In this document: positions 1-6,168 of the stretch, in pieces
How the letters are laid out: each line of letters begins with the position of its first letter
Position numbering within the stretch: the first letter of the stretch is position 1
Assembly: GCA_029557025.1 (NCBI GenBank)
Contig: JAKPRU010000939.1
Coordinates: forward strand, 1 to 8,076
Reading direction: 5' to 3'
Length of the DNA: 8,076 nucleotides
Origin: Candidatus Omnitrophota bacterium
GTDB lineage: Bacteria > Hinthialibacterota > Hinthialibacteria > Hinthialibacterales > JAKPRU01
Notes under the pieces: model-generated
Database searches by the model: none
What the model was told of the DNA's origin: nothing
What the model saw: the letters and a program-made list of their open reading frames with translations, nothing else
Program-made: the position numbers and the translations under genes

Positions 1-111
1 CCCCATGCCCATTCCGCCCATCCCCATACCACCGCCATATTGGGCATAAGCCGGAACAGCAACAGATAGAATAAGAATTGCGAGGGTTGGGAACTTTCGA
101 AAACGTATCAT
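1..111 (-). CDS. Secreted Gly/Met-rich small protein, partial (C-terminus outside window)
   Basis: Reading the minus strand from the ATG at 111-109 gives 37 open codons to the window edge with no stop. The first 23 residues look like a Sec signal peptide: a basic start (MIRFRKF), a hydrophobic core (LAILILSVAV) and a PAYA|Q cleavage site. The mature part begins QYGGG and continues as Met-Gly/Met-Gly-Gly repeats (GMGMGGMGMG). A Shine-Dalgarno-like AGGA lies seven bases before the ATG. The product is therefore probably exported and low-complexity in its first part. Its function is not recognisable. Gly/Met-rich leaders of this kind occur in short periplasmic or surface proteins of unknown role; metal binding by the methionines is conceivable but speculative. 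It lies downstream of, and in the same direction as, the panE-like gene with a 108-base gap that may carry its own promoter. Confidence 0.7.
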   Translation of the reverse strand, partial: MIRFRKFPTLAILILSVAVPAYAQYGGGMGMGGMGMG

Positions 112-194
112 GGTTCAATCCTGTTGTGAAAAAGGATTTTATACCGCCATGAGGTTCGGCGGGATGCAAACAGGGCTATCCAGATCCACAAGAA

Positions 195-223
195 AAAGTA
201 ACATGGTGCGGAAAAAGTGTCAA
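195..223 (-). promoter_or_regulatory. Candidate sigma-70-type promoter for the secreted Gly/Met-rich gene
   Basis: On the minus strand a perfect -35 hexamer TTGACA (218-223) is followed after 17 bases by TACTTT (195-200), a weak -10. This would start transcription near 188, giving a leader of about 75 bases. The -35 lies inside the inverted repeat that overlaps the panE stop codon, so the same bases could instead serve as a terminator stem. A second possible -10 (TATAAA, 138-143) lies closer to the gene but has no good -35. Low confidence because the -10 is poor. Confidence 0.3.
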
Positions 224-231
224 CTTGACAC
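212..231 (-). terminator. Possible intrinsic terminator overlapping the panE-like stop codon
   Basis: On the minus strand GTGTCA-AGT-TGACAC can form a six-base-pair stem with a three-base loop, followed at once by five T residues (A tract at 212-216 on the plus strand). It sits exactly at the 3' end of the four-gene minus block, with the TGA stop inside the right arm. The stem is short and only half G/C, so termination would be weak. The same palindrome contains a perfect -35 hexamer for the next gene. Confidence 0.35.
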
Positions 232-1209
232 CACCTTCCGGTGTCCAAGCCCCTCCTTTTCGCGGTATCGTATCAAGCGCACAACCAGACGGTTGGCAGG
301 AACTTCAATCCCTTTTTCTTCCGCCAGACAGACAATCCTGCCGTTCAAGGCATCGATCTCTGTTCGACGTCCGAACTCCAAGTCACGGAGCATGGACGGA
401 TAATGGCCCCGTGTGGGCGGAACCATTTGACCATAGAACACCTCCTCATAAGCCGCAGGGTCCGACCAGAACAGAGAGACCCTGTGCGCCATCGCCACGG
501 CAAACGCTTCTTCAATCAGTTCATTCATGATTTCCCGTGTTGATTCGTGATGTGCCAGATCCCCGTATGTGGCTCCGAGAAGCGCACCCAGCGGATTGAG
601 AGCCACGTTGTACAAAACCTTCGCCCAGATATATTGCTCCAACTCTTCCGTGGCGGCGACCGGGATCCCGGCGGAGCGCCACTGTGCGGCGATCTCCTCG
701 ATAGACGATATGGGAACCTCTCGCCGTAAGTGCCCCAGCCGGATTTGATCCGCATGAACTGTCACCCGCACTTCGCCCGGATGAGGAATTTCCACCCCCG
801 TAATAACTCTGCCGCCCAGGGTTTTCTCCCAACCGATCTCCTGCGCGATGGTCTCCAGATTACCCAGACCGTTCTGTAAGGAAATGCAGAATCCGATTCC
901 GGGAAGGAGATTTCGGATTTCACCTGCCGCCGATGCTGTATCGAAACATTTTGTTGTAATCAGAACCCAATCCCACGAACGGGGAGCATTGGGAATATCC
1001 GAGAGGGACTCGAAGGTCTCCAGCGGGCCGGAGACACGATGTTCACCCCAAACCCCACTGATGGTCAGACCCGAAGCACGCAACGCCTCCACAATTCTTC
1101 GCCGGGCGATGAAAGTGACGTGGTGCCCCGCCTTCGCCAACAGACCACCCACCAGGCAGCCCACTGCCCCGGCGCCGAAAACCAGCACGGATTTCCCAGC
1201 GGCACTCAT
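220..1209 (-). CDS. panE: Ketopantoate reductase family protein (PanE/ApbA)
   Basis: 329 residues, a little longer than the usual 290-310 for the family. The protein starts with a Rossmann NAD(P)-binding fold: GAGAVG at residues 12-17, with RRR (36-38) after the second strand as expected for NADPH preference. The middle motif SLQNGLGN (110-117) is typical. The C-terminal helical domain has the catalytic-type lysine in WAKVLYNVALNPLGAL (K197, N201, N205) and the substrate/acid motif SML...RRTEIDALNG (272-290, E284). By family knowledge this enzyme reduces 2-dehydropantoate to pantoate in pantothenate/CoA synthesis in the cytosol, but paralogues acting on other 2-oxo acids are common, so the substrate is inferred. 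The ATG at 1209 overlaps the TGA of the upstream kinase gene (ATGA), with GGAG four bases before it inside the kinase gene, which points to translational coupling. Last gene of the minus block. Confidence 0.85.
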   Translation of the reverse strand: MSAAGKSVLVFGAGAVGCLVGGLLAKAGHHVTFIARRRIVEALRASGLTISGVWGEHRVSGPLETFESLSDIPNAPRSWDWVLITTKCFDTASAAGEIRNLLPGIGFCISLQNGLGNLETIAQEIGWEKTLGGRVITGVEIPHPGEVRVTVHADQIRLGHLRREVPISSIEEIAAQWRSAGIPVAATEELEQYIWAKVLYNVALNPLGALLGATYGDLAHHESTREIMNELIEEAFAVAMAHRVSLFWSDPAAYEEVFYGQMVPPTRGHYPSMLRDLEFGRRTEIDALNGRIVCLAEEKGIEVPANRLVVRLIRYREKEGLGHRKVVSS

Positions 1210-2798
1210 GATTCTCCAATAAAATCTGCTCCGGCAACCGAGATACAGACTTCCATAAAGGGTTCCCGACCCAGCGGACGATAGTATTCCCGATTTAAGG
1301 TGTTGCAGAGATTCTCCACGGCCTCATCTCGAACCAGAACCAGAATACATCCTCCCAAGCCCGCACCGGTCAATCCGGCTCCGGCCGCCCCCTCCACCCG
1401 CGAACAGATATCCACCATCCGGTCGAGGTCCGGCACACTGCAGCGGTAGCCCCCCGGCTGGTACTGCAATGCGGCCCGTTCCATCCGCTCCGGGTCGCCG
1501 GACCGGCAATCCTGAATTCTCGCCTCCAGGTATTCGTCTTCATAAGGGCTTCGGTACGGCTCGGATGTACCGTCGTGGGTCCGTGAAACACGGTCGCCAT
1601 CATGCGAAAGGTACATCAATCGTCCCGCCGTTTCGACGTCGCCTCGATCCAGCAGATCGGCAAACACCTCTGCCCGCCGGCATTCGGCAAGACCGAATAA
1701 CAGGATTTCTCTCAACGGATAAGGCTGAGATGACCTTCCGAATGTTGCAAAAATCTTCTCCACCTCATCTCTCCGAGAAGACAAGTCCCGCAATAATTCT
1801 TCGGCAGAGATTTCAACCGGAACTGTTTTGAGGATTTCATAAATCGTTGCTTCGTCTACCCCCAGTGTAACCGGGTGAATATCCCGAAGGTGTTGCAGGC
1901 GGTCTGCGTACTCAGGAAATCTCTCTTTGACCCATAAAAGGGACAGAGCATAGCCGCTTACTCGCAGGTTGAATGTTTCGCGTGCGCCTGCCGATTTCTG
2001 TGCCTCGATCCGCGAATGACACACCACAACCGAATATCCTTTCGGCAGCGGGGCATACCGATATTCCATCGGGAAAAAGCGGAGGTGTGTCACCAGGCCA
2101 CGCTTGCAAAGAAGCATAGCTCCCTGGTCACCCGCGCCGCCCCGTGTCCCGACAAACCATTCCCCTTCCGCGCACAGGGGGACCATTTCCTCATTAGACA
2201 GTCCCAAATTGTTTACGCGGTTTGCGATCATCATCGTGCCGACCACCAGGGATGAGGATGAGGACAATCCTGCGCCCGGAGGAATATCCCCATAAACGCA
2301 CAAGTCAAAGCCACGGATGTTTCGGTCGGGAAAATGGTCCTGAATTTTCAGGGCGGCGGCTTTCAGGTAATTGGACCAATGACCCTTTTCGAGACGCACC
2401 CCCTCAATGAATCGCATCCAATTCCCTCTCGATTCAGGGGGCAGCGATTCGCCGATGGAGAACTCGGTTTCGGGGTAACTCGGGTTCACGTTACAGGCGG
2501 TGATTCGGTCATCGTCTCGCGGGGATGCCACCAGAAACGTTTCACGCGCAAACGTCAGATAGTTCAGAAACCCGCCCCGGTGATCCACATGGACCCCCAT
2601 CAGGTTGACTCGGGCAGGCACTCTAATCAGGAGAACGTTGCGGTCTCCCCACTGCTCCAAGGCAAAAGAGACCAAACGGGCAAGTAAATCCGACCGGCTT
2701 TTCAACAGAGAACAGTCGTCGCCATAGTGCCGGTGCAGTGCAGACCATGAAATCCCCGATTGGATCCGGCTTGCAAGATGACTCAAACGCATCAACAT
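1206..2798 (-). CDS. Galactokinase-like GHMP-superfamily sugar kinase, substrate uncertain
   Basis: 530 residues, much larger than GalK (about 390). All GHMP motifs are present: motif 1 PARVNLMGVHVDHRGG (61-76), ATP-binding motif 2 PPGAGLSSSSSL (173-184), a probable catalytic aspartate in GGAGDQGAM (D224), the GalK-like LSHDGDRVSR (397-406) and YRCSVPDLDRMV (451-462), and motif 3 GAGLTGAGLGGC (473-484). The order and spacing match galactokinase, so it should transfer phosphate from ATP to a sugar or sugar-like hydroxyl in the cytosol. Motif 1 has V69 where galactokinases have Glu in GEHTDYNGG, so galactose is not a safe assignment. About 55 extra N-terminal residues and a longer middle region explain the size. 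The start at ATG 2798 has AGGAG twelve bases upstream, a long spacing; an in-frame ATG at 2792 is an alternative. It follows the methyltransferase after 93 bases and overlaps the panE-like gene by four. Confidence 0.83.
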   Translation of the reverse strand: MLMRLSHLASRIQSGISWSALHRHYGDDCSLLKSRSDLLARLVSFALEQWGDRNVLLIRVPARVNLMGVHVDHRGGFLNYLTFARETFLVASPRDDDRITACNVNPSYPETEFSIGESLPPESRGNWMRFIEGVRLEKGHWSNYLKAAALKIQDHFPDRNIRGFDLCVYGDIPPGAGLSSSSSLVVGTMMIANRVNNLGLSNEEMVPLCAEGEWFVGTRGGAGDQGAMLLCKRGLVTHLRFFPMEYRYAPLPKGYSVVVCHSRIEAQKSAGARETFNLRVSGYALSLLWVKERFPEYADRLQHLRDIHPVTLGVDEATIYEILKTVPVEISAEELLRDLSSRRDEVEKIFATFGRSSQPYPLREILLFGLAECRRAEVFADLLDRGDVETAGRLMYLSHDGDRVSRTHDGTSEPYRSPYEDEYLEARIQDCRSGDPERMERAALQYQPGGYRCSVPDLDRMVDICSRVEGAAGAGLTGAGLGGCILVLVRDEAVENLCNTLNREYYRPLGREPFMEVCISVAGADFIGES

Positions 2799-2891
2799 TC
2801 GGCATTCTCTCTCCTGCGACTGAAACAGGTTACACGGCCAGGAACCGCCCTAATGTCCTCTTCTCCCTGTGAGGGGGGGGGTGGCATTGAC

Positions 2892-3641
2892 CTACACCCC
2901 TCGACACACAAAATGAATCCGCTCGGCTTTCGGTTGCACCGGTTCCTCGGTCGTATTGTGATACATTCCCAGGACCTTGAATCCGGCGTCTTTCAACCAG
3001 GTTTTCAATGCCGGAGAGGAATACACTCGCTGGTCGTGCTTCTCCAAGTATTTTTCATAACTCGAGCCGTTTCTTTCAAAAATCGTGACACGGGAAGAAC
3101 AAATCTTTGTTTCGATGCTGTATTCATTTTCCCAGATATAGGAGAAATTGTCGAAATTCTCGGCGAATGTGTATCCGGCAAAATTCTCCAGGAGATTGTA
3201 TTCCGTGGTGACATCAAAGATGAACGCCCCGCCGGATTTCAGATGCGAGTGAACATTCTGAAAGCAGGAGATCACCCCGTCCTCTTCAAGAATATAGTTC
3301 AGGCTGTCATACAGGCAGGTCACCAGGTCGAAATCCCGATCTACCCCTTCCTGGGCGAAGGACTGCATTTTCCCCAAATAGATGGGGAAATGCACACCCA
3401 CAAGGTCCATTTTTCTTTTGGCCTCGCGGATCATATCCGGCGAACCATCGATCCCCACCACCTCATATCCTTTCCGAGCAAAAAGAAGCGCATGACCGCC
3501 GGACCCGCACGCCAGGTCCAGTACCTTCCGGACTTTGAATCCGTGCCGTTCGCACAGATTCTCAATATGTTGCACCCAGGATGGATAATCCACCTGTCGC
3601 ATGATTCGGTCATAAATCCGTGCAAATGCTTCATACATCAT
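2892..3641 (-). CDS. Class I SAM-dependent methyltransferase, YqeM-like
   Basis: 249 residues from the ATG at 3641. The start is chosen because the sequence MMYEAFARIYDRIM is the usual beginning of this family and GGAG (3653-3656 on the plus strand, read minus) precedes it by eleven bases; a longer open frame up to 3884 lies inside the glycosyltransferase gene and looks non-coding. The SAM-binding fold shows motif I LDLACGSG (41-48), the acidic ribose-binding residue in VVGIDGS (D65) and the post-motif FDLVTCLYDSLNYI (104-117). LKSGGAFIFDV (134-144) is the next conserved strand, and the end AERIHFVCR closes the family's C-terminal strand. From memory it most resembles Bacillus YqeM, whose gene lies beside rsfS in Firmicutes. 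The methyl acceptor is unknown: a small molecule, sugar or tRNA would all be possible. Second gene of the minus block, 56 bases after the glycosyltransferase. Confidence 0.82.
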   Translation of the reverse strand: MMYEAFARIYDRIMRQVDYPSWVQHIENLCERHGFKVRKVLDLACGSGGHALLFARKGYEVVGIDGSPDMIREAKRKMDLVGVHFPIYLGKMQSFAQEGVDRDFDLVTCLYDSLNYILEEDGVISCFQNVHSHLKSGGAFIFDVTTEYNLLENFAGYTFAENFDNFSYIWENEYSIETKICSSRVTIFERNGSSYEKYLEKHDQRVYSSPALKTWLKDAGFKVLGMYHNTTEEPVQPKAERIHFVCRGV

Positions 3642-3652
3642 GGGCGTTCGGT

Positions 3653-3656
3653 CTCC
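3653..3656 (-). promoter_or_regulatory. Ribosome binding site of the methyltransferase gene
   Basis: TTGGAGA on the minus strand lies eleven bases before the ATG at 3641 and fourteen before a second adjacent ATG at 3638. It lies in the short gap after the glycosyltransferase stop and supports starting the methyltransferase here rather than inside the upstream gene. Confidence 0.5.
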
Positions 3657-3697
3657 AATTCGCAAAATGCGATGATCTCCCCGAATGCGGCTTCGCG

Positions 3698-5533
3698 CTA
3701 GTCCACTATCAGCGAATGCAATGCCTTTTCGTAAAGAGCCAGCAGGCATTGAACGTGTTCTTCCATGGTAAGCACCGGCGGGACGCCCTTTCGCAACTCG
3801 TCGAGAATCTCCGGGCTGTTGCAGATTCGATTCACCACTTCTCGGAGGCTGCGCCAGTCTCTGTGATGGAATTGCAAACCACAAACGCCGTCAGGGACAA
3901 ACTCCGCCATCCCTCCGACATTGGCGGTCACCACCGGTATCCCCGCCTGGAACGCTTCATGCACAGTCAGCGGCGAATTCTCCCACCAAATGGACGGAAC
4001 CACGATCACGTCCACATCCGCAAGAACATCGCAAACACGGTCGGAGTTGTAGCGTCCCTTGAACTCGATCGCGGATGAACCCGCCGCCAGGGAGTGCAAG
4101 AGCTGTACGTATTCCGGATAACCGTCATACCCCGGAAAAAAACCATATATCCGGAGAATTCCTTTTGACGGATCGATGTCTCGAAATGCCCGGATCAAGA
4201 GATCCACACCTTTCGGAGGTATCCAGGTTCCGATATATGCAAATCGAACAGGGCGGTGGACAGGGCGGGCAAGATCAGGCACCCTCTCCATCGGCGGGAA
4301 TCCGTTGTCCAGGTACACGATTTTCTCGGAGTCAAGTCCATGGCGGACAAAAAAGTTTCGAAGGAAGCGGGAAGGCGAAATGAACAGGTCCACATTTTGA
4401 AAGACGTCGCGGGTGAATCGCTGACGGTGACGAATACCGGCTGTGGCGCGTGGGCTGAATCGAGTCACCCACCCGGAGACATATTGGGCCAGGAACTGTA
4501 TGCGCCTCTCCGCCAAGACTGGGGGAGATACAGAGGGGGTTGACTTCCCCAAATCTTCGCACAACCGCAAATCCCCCCAACCGGCGGTGCAGAAATCCAG
4601 GCAACCGCCCGGCCCTGGAGCCGTGAACAGGGCCAATTCGACTTCCCGTCCACACCAGGGTGACAAATCAATTTCAACAGGATGCCAGCCCCGGTCCGCA
4701 GGCTCGTGTTTTGCGTCCAGATACTGCTTGAAAACAGATTCGCCGTCTATCTCCACCGCAAACTCAACTCCCTGGCCTTGTTTGTCATAAGTGGACGAGT
4801 GCATCGCGATTGAGAAACACAGTCGGGCCTGTTCCGGCACACGAATTTTCCGGCGAATTGTGGACGGCGGATGGGCCTGAATTGTCGGTACCGGCCGTCC
4901 GTCGAGATCGAACACCGTCTCCGCGACAAACCGCTTGTCGGGTGATTCTACCGATGCGCCCTGCAATGTTCCGACAAGATCCTTTCGGGGAGATTTCGTC
5001 GATGTTCTCAATCGGGATACCAGGGACGAGAGAGGTCCTTTCAACAGCTGCGGTGCAAGACAGTTCCGGCATCCGTGCAATGTGGGACCGTCACACCGCT
5101 CCAATGCCGGGGTGAGCATCTGCCCGCGCTGGCAGAGAAGCCAATAATCATGCAGTGTCATTACCGTGGCAATACCTCGCCATTTCGCCTCTCTGGGAAG
5201 GTCCATCGAGAGATTGGTGAGATGGTGGAAATGCACAATATCCGGGGCGACCTTGCCTAGCCAGTGGCCGAAAATCGCCGCCACTGCCCGGTTCAGGTAG
5301 GTCCGCTCGAATTGTCGGCTGAATCGGTGGGTGTGGTTGATCCGCGCAACGGGAATGCCGTGGAATGTCTCCTCGATCACACGGTATTCCTCATCGACAG
5401 GATTGTTGTATCGGTAAAAAACGAGAACCTCATGCCCCCTGCTTCGGAGGAATTGCGCGGTGTGATAGACACAGGCCTCCGAACCGGCCCAGCTGAATGG
5501 GGGAAAAGTATGATTGACCAGAACGATTTTCAT
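3698..5533 (-). CDS. GT4-type glycosyltransferase with an inserted beta-sandwich domain
   Basis: 611 residues from the ATG at 5533, against about 350-420 for ordinary GT4 enzymes. The N-terminal acceptor domain starts MKIVLVNHTFPPFSWAGSEA and includes HFHHLTNLS (101-109) and LHDYWLLCQRGQ (127-138). A Cys-containing loop (C134, C147, C155, C158) follows. Residues about 200-328 do not belong to the GT fold. They read like a beta-sandwich sugar-binding module (HPPSTIRRKIRVPEQARLCF, WHPVEIDLSPWCGREVELAL, AGWGDLRL). The GT continues with VDLFISPSRFLRNF (381-394), the nucleotide-sugar Rossmann domain from about 428 (YIGTWIPPKGVDLL) and the E-x7-E motif WWENSPLTVHEAFQAGIPVV (516-535; E518, E526). 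Such enzymes transfer a sugar from a nucleotide donor with retention, usually for surface polysaccharide or lipid-linked glycan; donor and acceptor are unknown here. An in-frame ATG at 5596 would add 21 residues before the family start and is less likely. No good Shine-Dalgarno site is seen. First gene of the minus block. Confidence 0.85.
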   Translation of the reverse strand: MKIVLVNHTFPPFSWAGSEACVYHTAQFLRSRGHEVLVFYRYNNPVDEEYRVIEETFHGIPVARINHTHRFSRQFERTYLNRAVAAIFGHWLGKVAPDIVHFHHLTNLSMDLPREAKWRGIATVMTLHDYWLLCQRGQMLTPALERCDGPTLHGCRNCLAPQLLKGPLSSLVSRLRTSTKSPRKDLVGTLQGASVESPDKRFVAETVFDLDGRPVPTIQAHPPSTIRRKIRVPEQARLCFSIAMHSSTYDKQGQGVEFAVEIDGESVFKQYLDAKHEPADRGWHPVEIDLSPWCGREVELALFTAPGPGGCLDFCTAGWGDLRLCEDLGKSTPSVSPPVLAERRIQFLAQYVSGWVTRFSPRATAGIRHRQRFTRDVFQNVDLFISPSRFLRNFFVRHGLDSEKIVYLDNGFPPMERVPDLARPVHRPVRFAYIGTWIPPKGVDLLIRAFRDIDPSKGILRIYGFFPGYDGYPEYVQLLHSLAAGSSAIEFKGRYNSDRVCDVLADVDVIVVPSIWWENSPLTVHEAFQAGIPVVTANVGGMAEFVPDGVCGLQFHHRDWRSLREVVNRICNSPEILDELRKGVPPVLTMEEHVQCLLALYEKALHSLIVD

Positions 5534-5547
5534 GGGTTCGTCATCTA

Positions 5548-5574
5548 TTGCGTGGAGATATTTGATGATACAAT
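5548..5574 (+). promoter_or_regulatory. Candidate promoter for rsfS
   Basis: TACAAT at 5569-5574 matches the -10 consensus in five of six positions. Upstream, TTGCGT (5548-5553) is a partial -35 with a short 15-base spacer. Transcription would begin near 5581, giving a leader of roughly 60 bases before rsfS. The spacing is suboptimal, so this is tentative. Confidence 0.3.
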
Positions 5575-5629
5575 AGGGTGTAACGGTACGATTCAAAAGG
5601 ACAAGGGTCCGTCGCGAAAAGTCGGGCCG

Positions 5630-5635
5630 AGGAGG
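5630..5635 (+). promoter_or_regulatory. Ribosome binding site of rsfS (leaves the start codon open)
   Basis: AGGAGG is a perfect Shine-Dalgarno sequence but lies only two bases before the ATG at 5638. The next in-frame starts are GTG at 5647 (eleven-base spacing) and ATG at 5650 (fourteen bases). Initiation at 5647 or 5650 is therefore more likely on spacing grounds than at 5638. Confidence 0.55.
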
Positions 5636-5637
5636 AT

Positions 5638-6099
5638 ATGCCTATTGTGATGAAAGCGCGGAAGGCTGAAGCGGTTGCCCGCGAAATGTATGAAGAGAGT
5701 CGGGAAATTGCTGTGGCGGCAGCGGGAGCCTTGTTTGAAGGAAAAGGGGAAGACATCGCTCTTCTGGATCTCTCCGCCCTGCCGGCCTGCGTGGAATTCT
5801 TTGTGATCGCCACGGGAAACTCTGTGGTGCACATGAGATCCCTCACGGAGCGTGTAATGGAATCGCTCGCAAGACTCGGTTTTCGGAATGCGAAAATCGA
5901 AGGGGAGGAAAGTACCGCATGGATTTTGCTGGATTATCCGTCCGTGCTGGTTCATGTGTTCTCCTCGGAAGCGCGGAATTTTTATGGGCTGGAGCGCTTG
6001 TGGGGAGATGCGGAAGTAGTGGACTGGCGAGAGGAGTTTGGTCCGGATGGGCAGGTAGAATATACCGATGCAGGAATTCGCCCGCAATCCGGTGTATAA
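5638..6099 (+). CDS. rsfS: Ribosomal silencing factor RsfS (YbeB/iojap family)
   Basis: 153 residues if started at 5638, slightly longer than the usual 105-130 because of a C-terminal tail after about residue 130. The RsfS core is clear: DIALLDLSAL (39-48), FFVIATGNSVVHM (54-66), then KIEGEESTAWILLDYPSVLV (86-105), HVFSSEARNFYGLERLW (106-122) and DAEVVDW (124-130). Known family members bind ribosomal protein L14 (uL14) on the large subunit and block joining of the 30S subunit, lowering translation in starvation or stationary phase. The start is uncertain by up to four codons because the Shine-Dalgarno site is only two bases from this ATG; GTG 5647 or ATG 5650 may be used. The usual upstream partners nadD or yqeK are not next to it here; the neighbour is a divergent glycosyltransferase. 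The zinc-ribbon gene follows after 69 bases and may be cotranscribed. Confidence 0.93.
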   Translation: MPIVMKARKAEAVAREMYEESREIAVAAAGALFEGKGEDIALLDLSALPACVEFFVIATGNSVVHMRSLTERVMESLARLGFRNAKIEGEESTAWILLDYPSVLVHVFSSEARNFYGLERLWGDAEVVDWREEFGPDGQVEYTDAGIRPQSGV

Positions 6100-6131
6100 T
6101 ACGCTGAGAGTATATCAAGGTTGGGTGAGTG

Positions 6132-6147
6132 GGGTGGGGCCGCACCC
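6132..6147 (+). other. Small GC-rich hairpin in the leader of the zinc-ribbon gene
   Basis: GGGTG (6132-6136) can pair with CACCC (6143-6147) around a GGGCCG loop, nine bases before the ribosome binding site. A second GGGTG at 6123-6127 could compete for the same right arm. There is no T-run, so it is not a terminator; a translational effect is possible but unproven. Confidence 0.25.
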
Positions 6148-6155
6148 GATCAGGC

Positions 6156-6161
6156 GAGGAG
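6156..6161 (+). promoter_or_regulatory. Ribosome binding site that fixes a GTG start
   Basis: GAGGAG lies seven bases before the GTG at 6169. This ideal spacing, and the fact that the family sequence begins right there, make the GTG the start in preference to a TTG at 6121. Confidence 0.7.
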
Positions 6162-6168
6162 AACGGAC

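Larger units (their letters stand above)
5534..5637. other. Divergent intergenic region between glycosyltransferase and rsfS
   Basis: About 104 bases separate the two start regions, so both divergent units should be promoted from here. A plus-strand candidate is described separately. On the minus strand the best candidate is TTGAAT with a 17-base spacer to TTGTAT, which is weak. A small GGAC-AAGG-GTCC hairpin lies at 5600-5611 on the plus strand. No clear operator repeat is visible. Confidence 0.4.

Noticed and set aside
1206..2798. Direct assignment of the GHMP kinase as galactokinase (galK) or pantoate kinase
   Set aside because: Motif order is galactokinase-like, but the sugar-binding signature is altered and the length is far greater; nothing specific to archaeal pantoate kinase is visible.
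2760..3701. Long plus-strand open frame of 313 codons
   Set aside because: It lies antisense to the methyltransferase and the start of the kinase, both of which have clear family motifs. The translated sequence shows no domain.
3642..3884. N-terminal extension of the methyltransferase by 81 codons
   Set aside because: It overlaps the glycosyltransferase gene, is rich in Arg/Ser/Gly without structure, and the family start and ribosome binding site lie at 3641.
5534..5596. 21-codon extension of the glycosyltransferase
   Set aside because: The family begins with the beta strand MKIVLVNH; the extension covers the probable promoter region.
5593..6087. Minus-strand open frame of 164 codons
   Set aside because: Antisense to rsfS, whose family identity is unmistakable; the translation is low in recognisable structure.
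6095..6100. Perfect TATAAT at the end of rsfS
   Set aside because: No acceptable -35 hexamer lies 16-18 bases upstream and it overlaps the rsfS stop codon, so I do not call a promoter.
6121..6168. TTG start for the zinc-ribbon protein
   Set aside because: It adds 16 residues with no family similarity and has no ribosome binding site, whereas GTG 6169 has one at seven bases.
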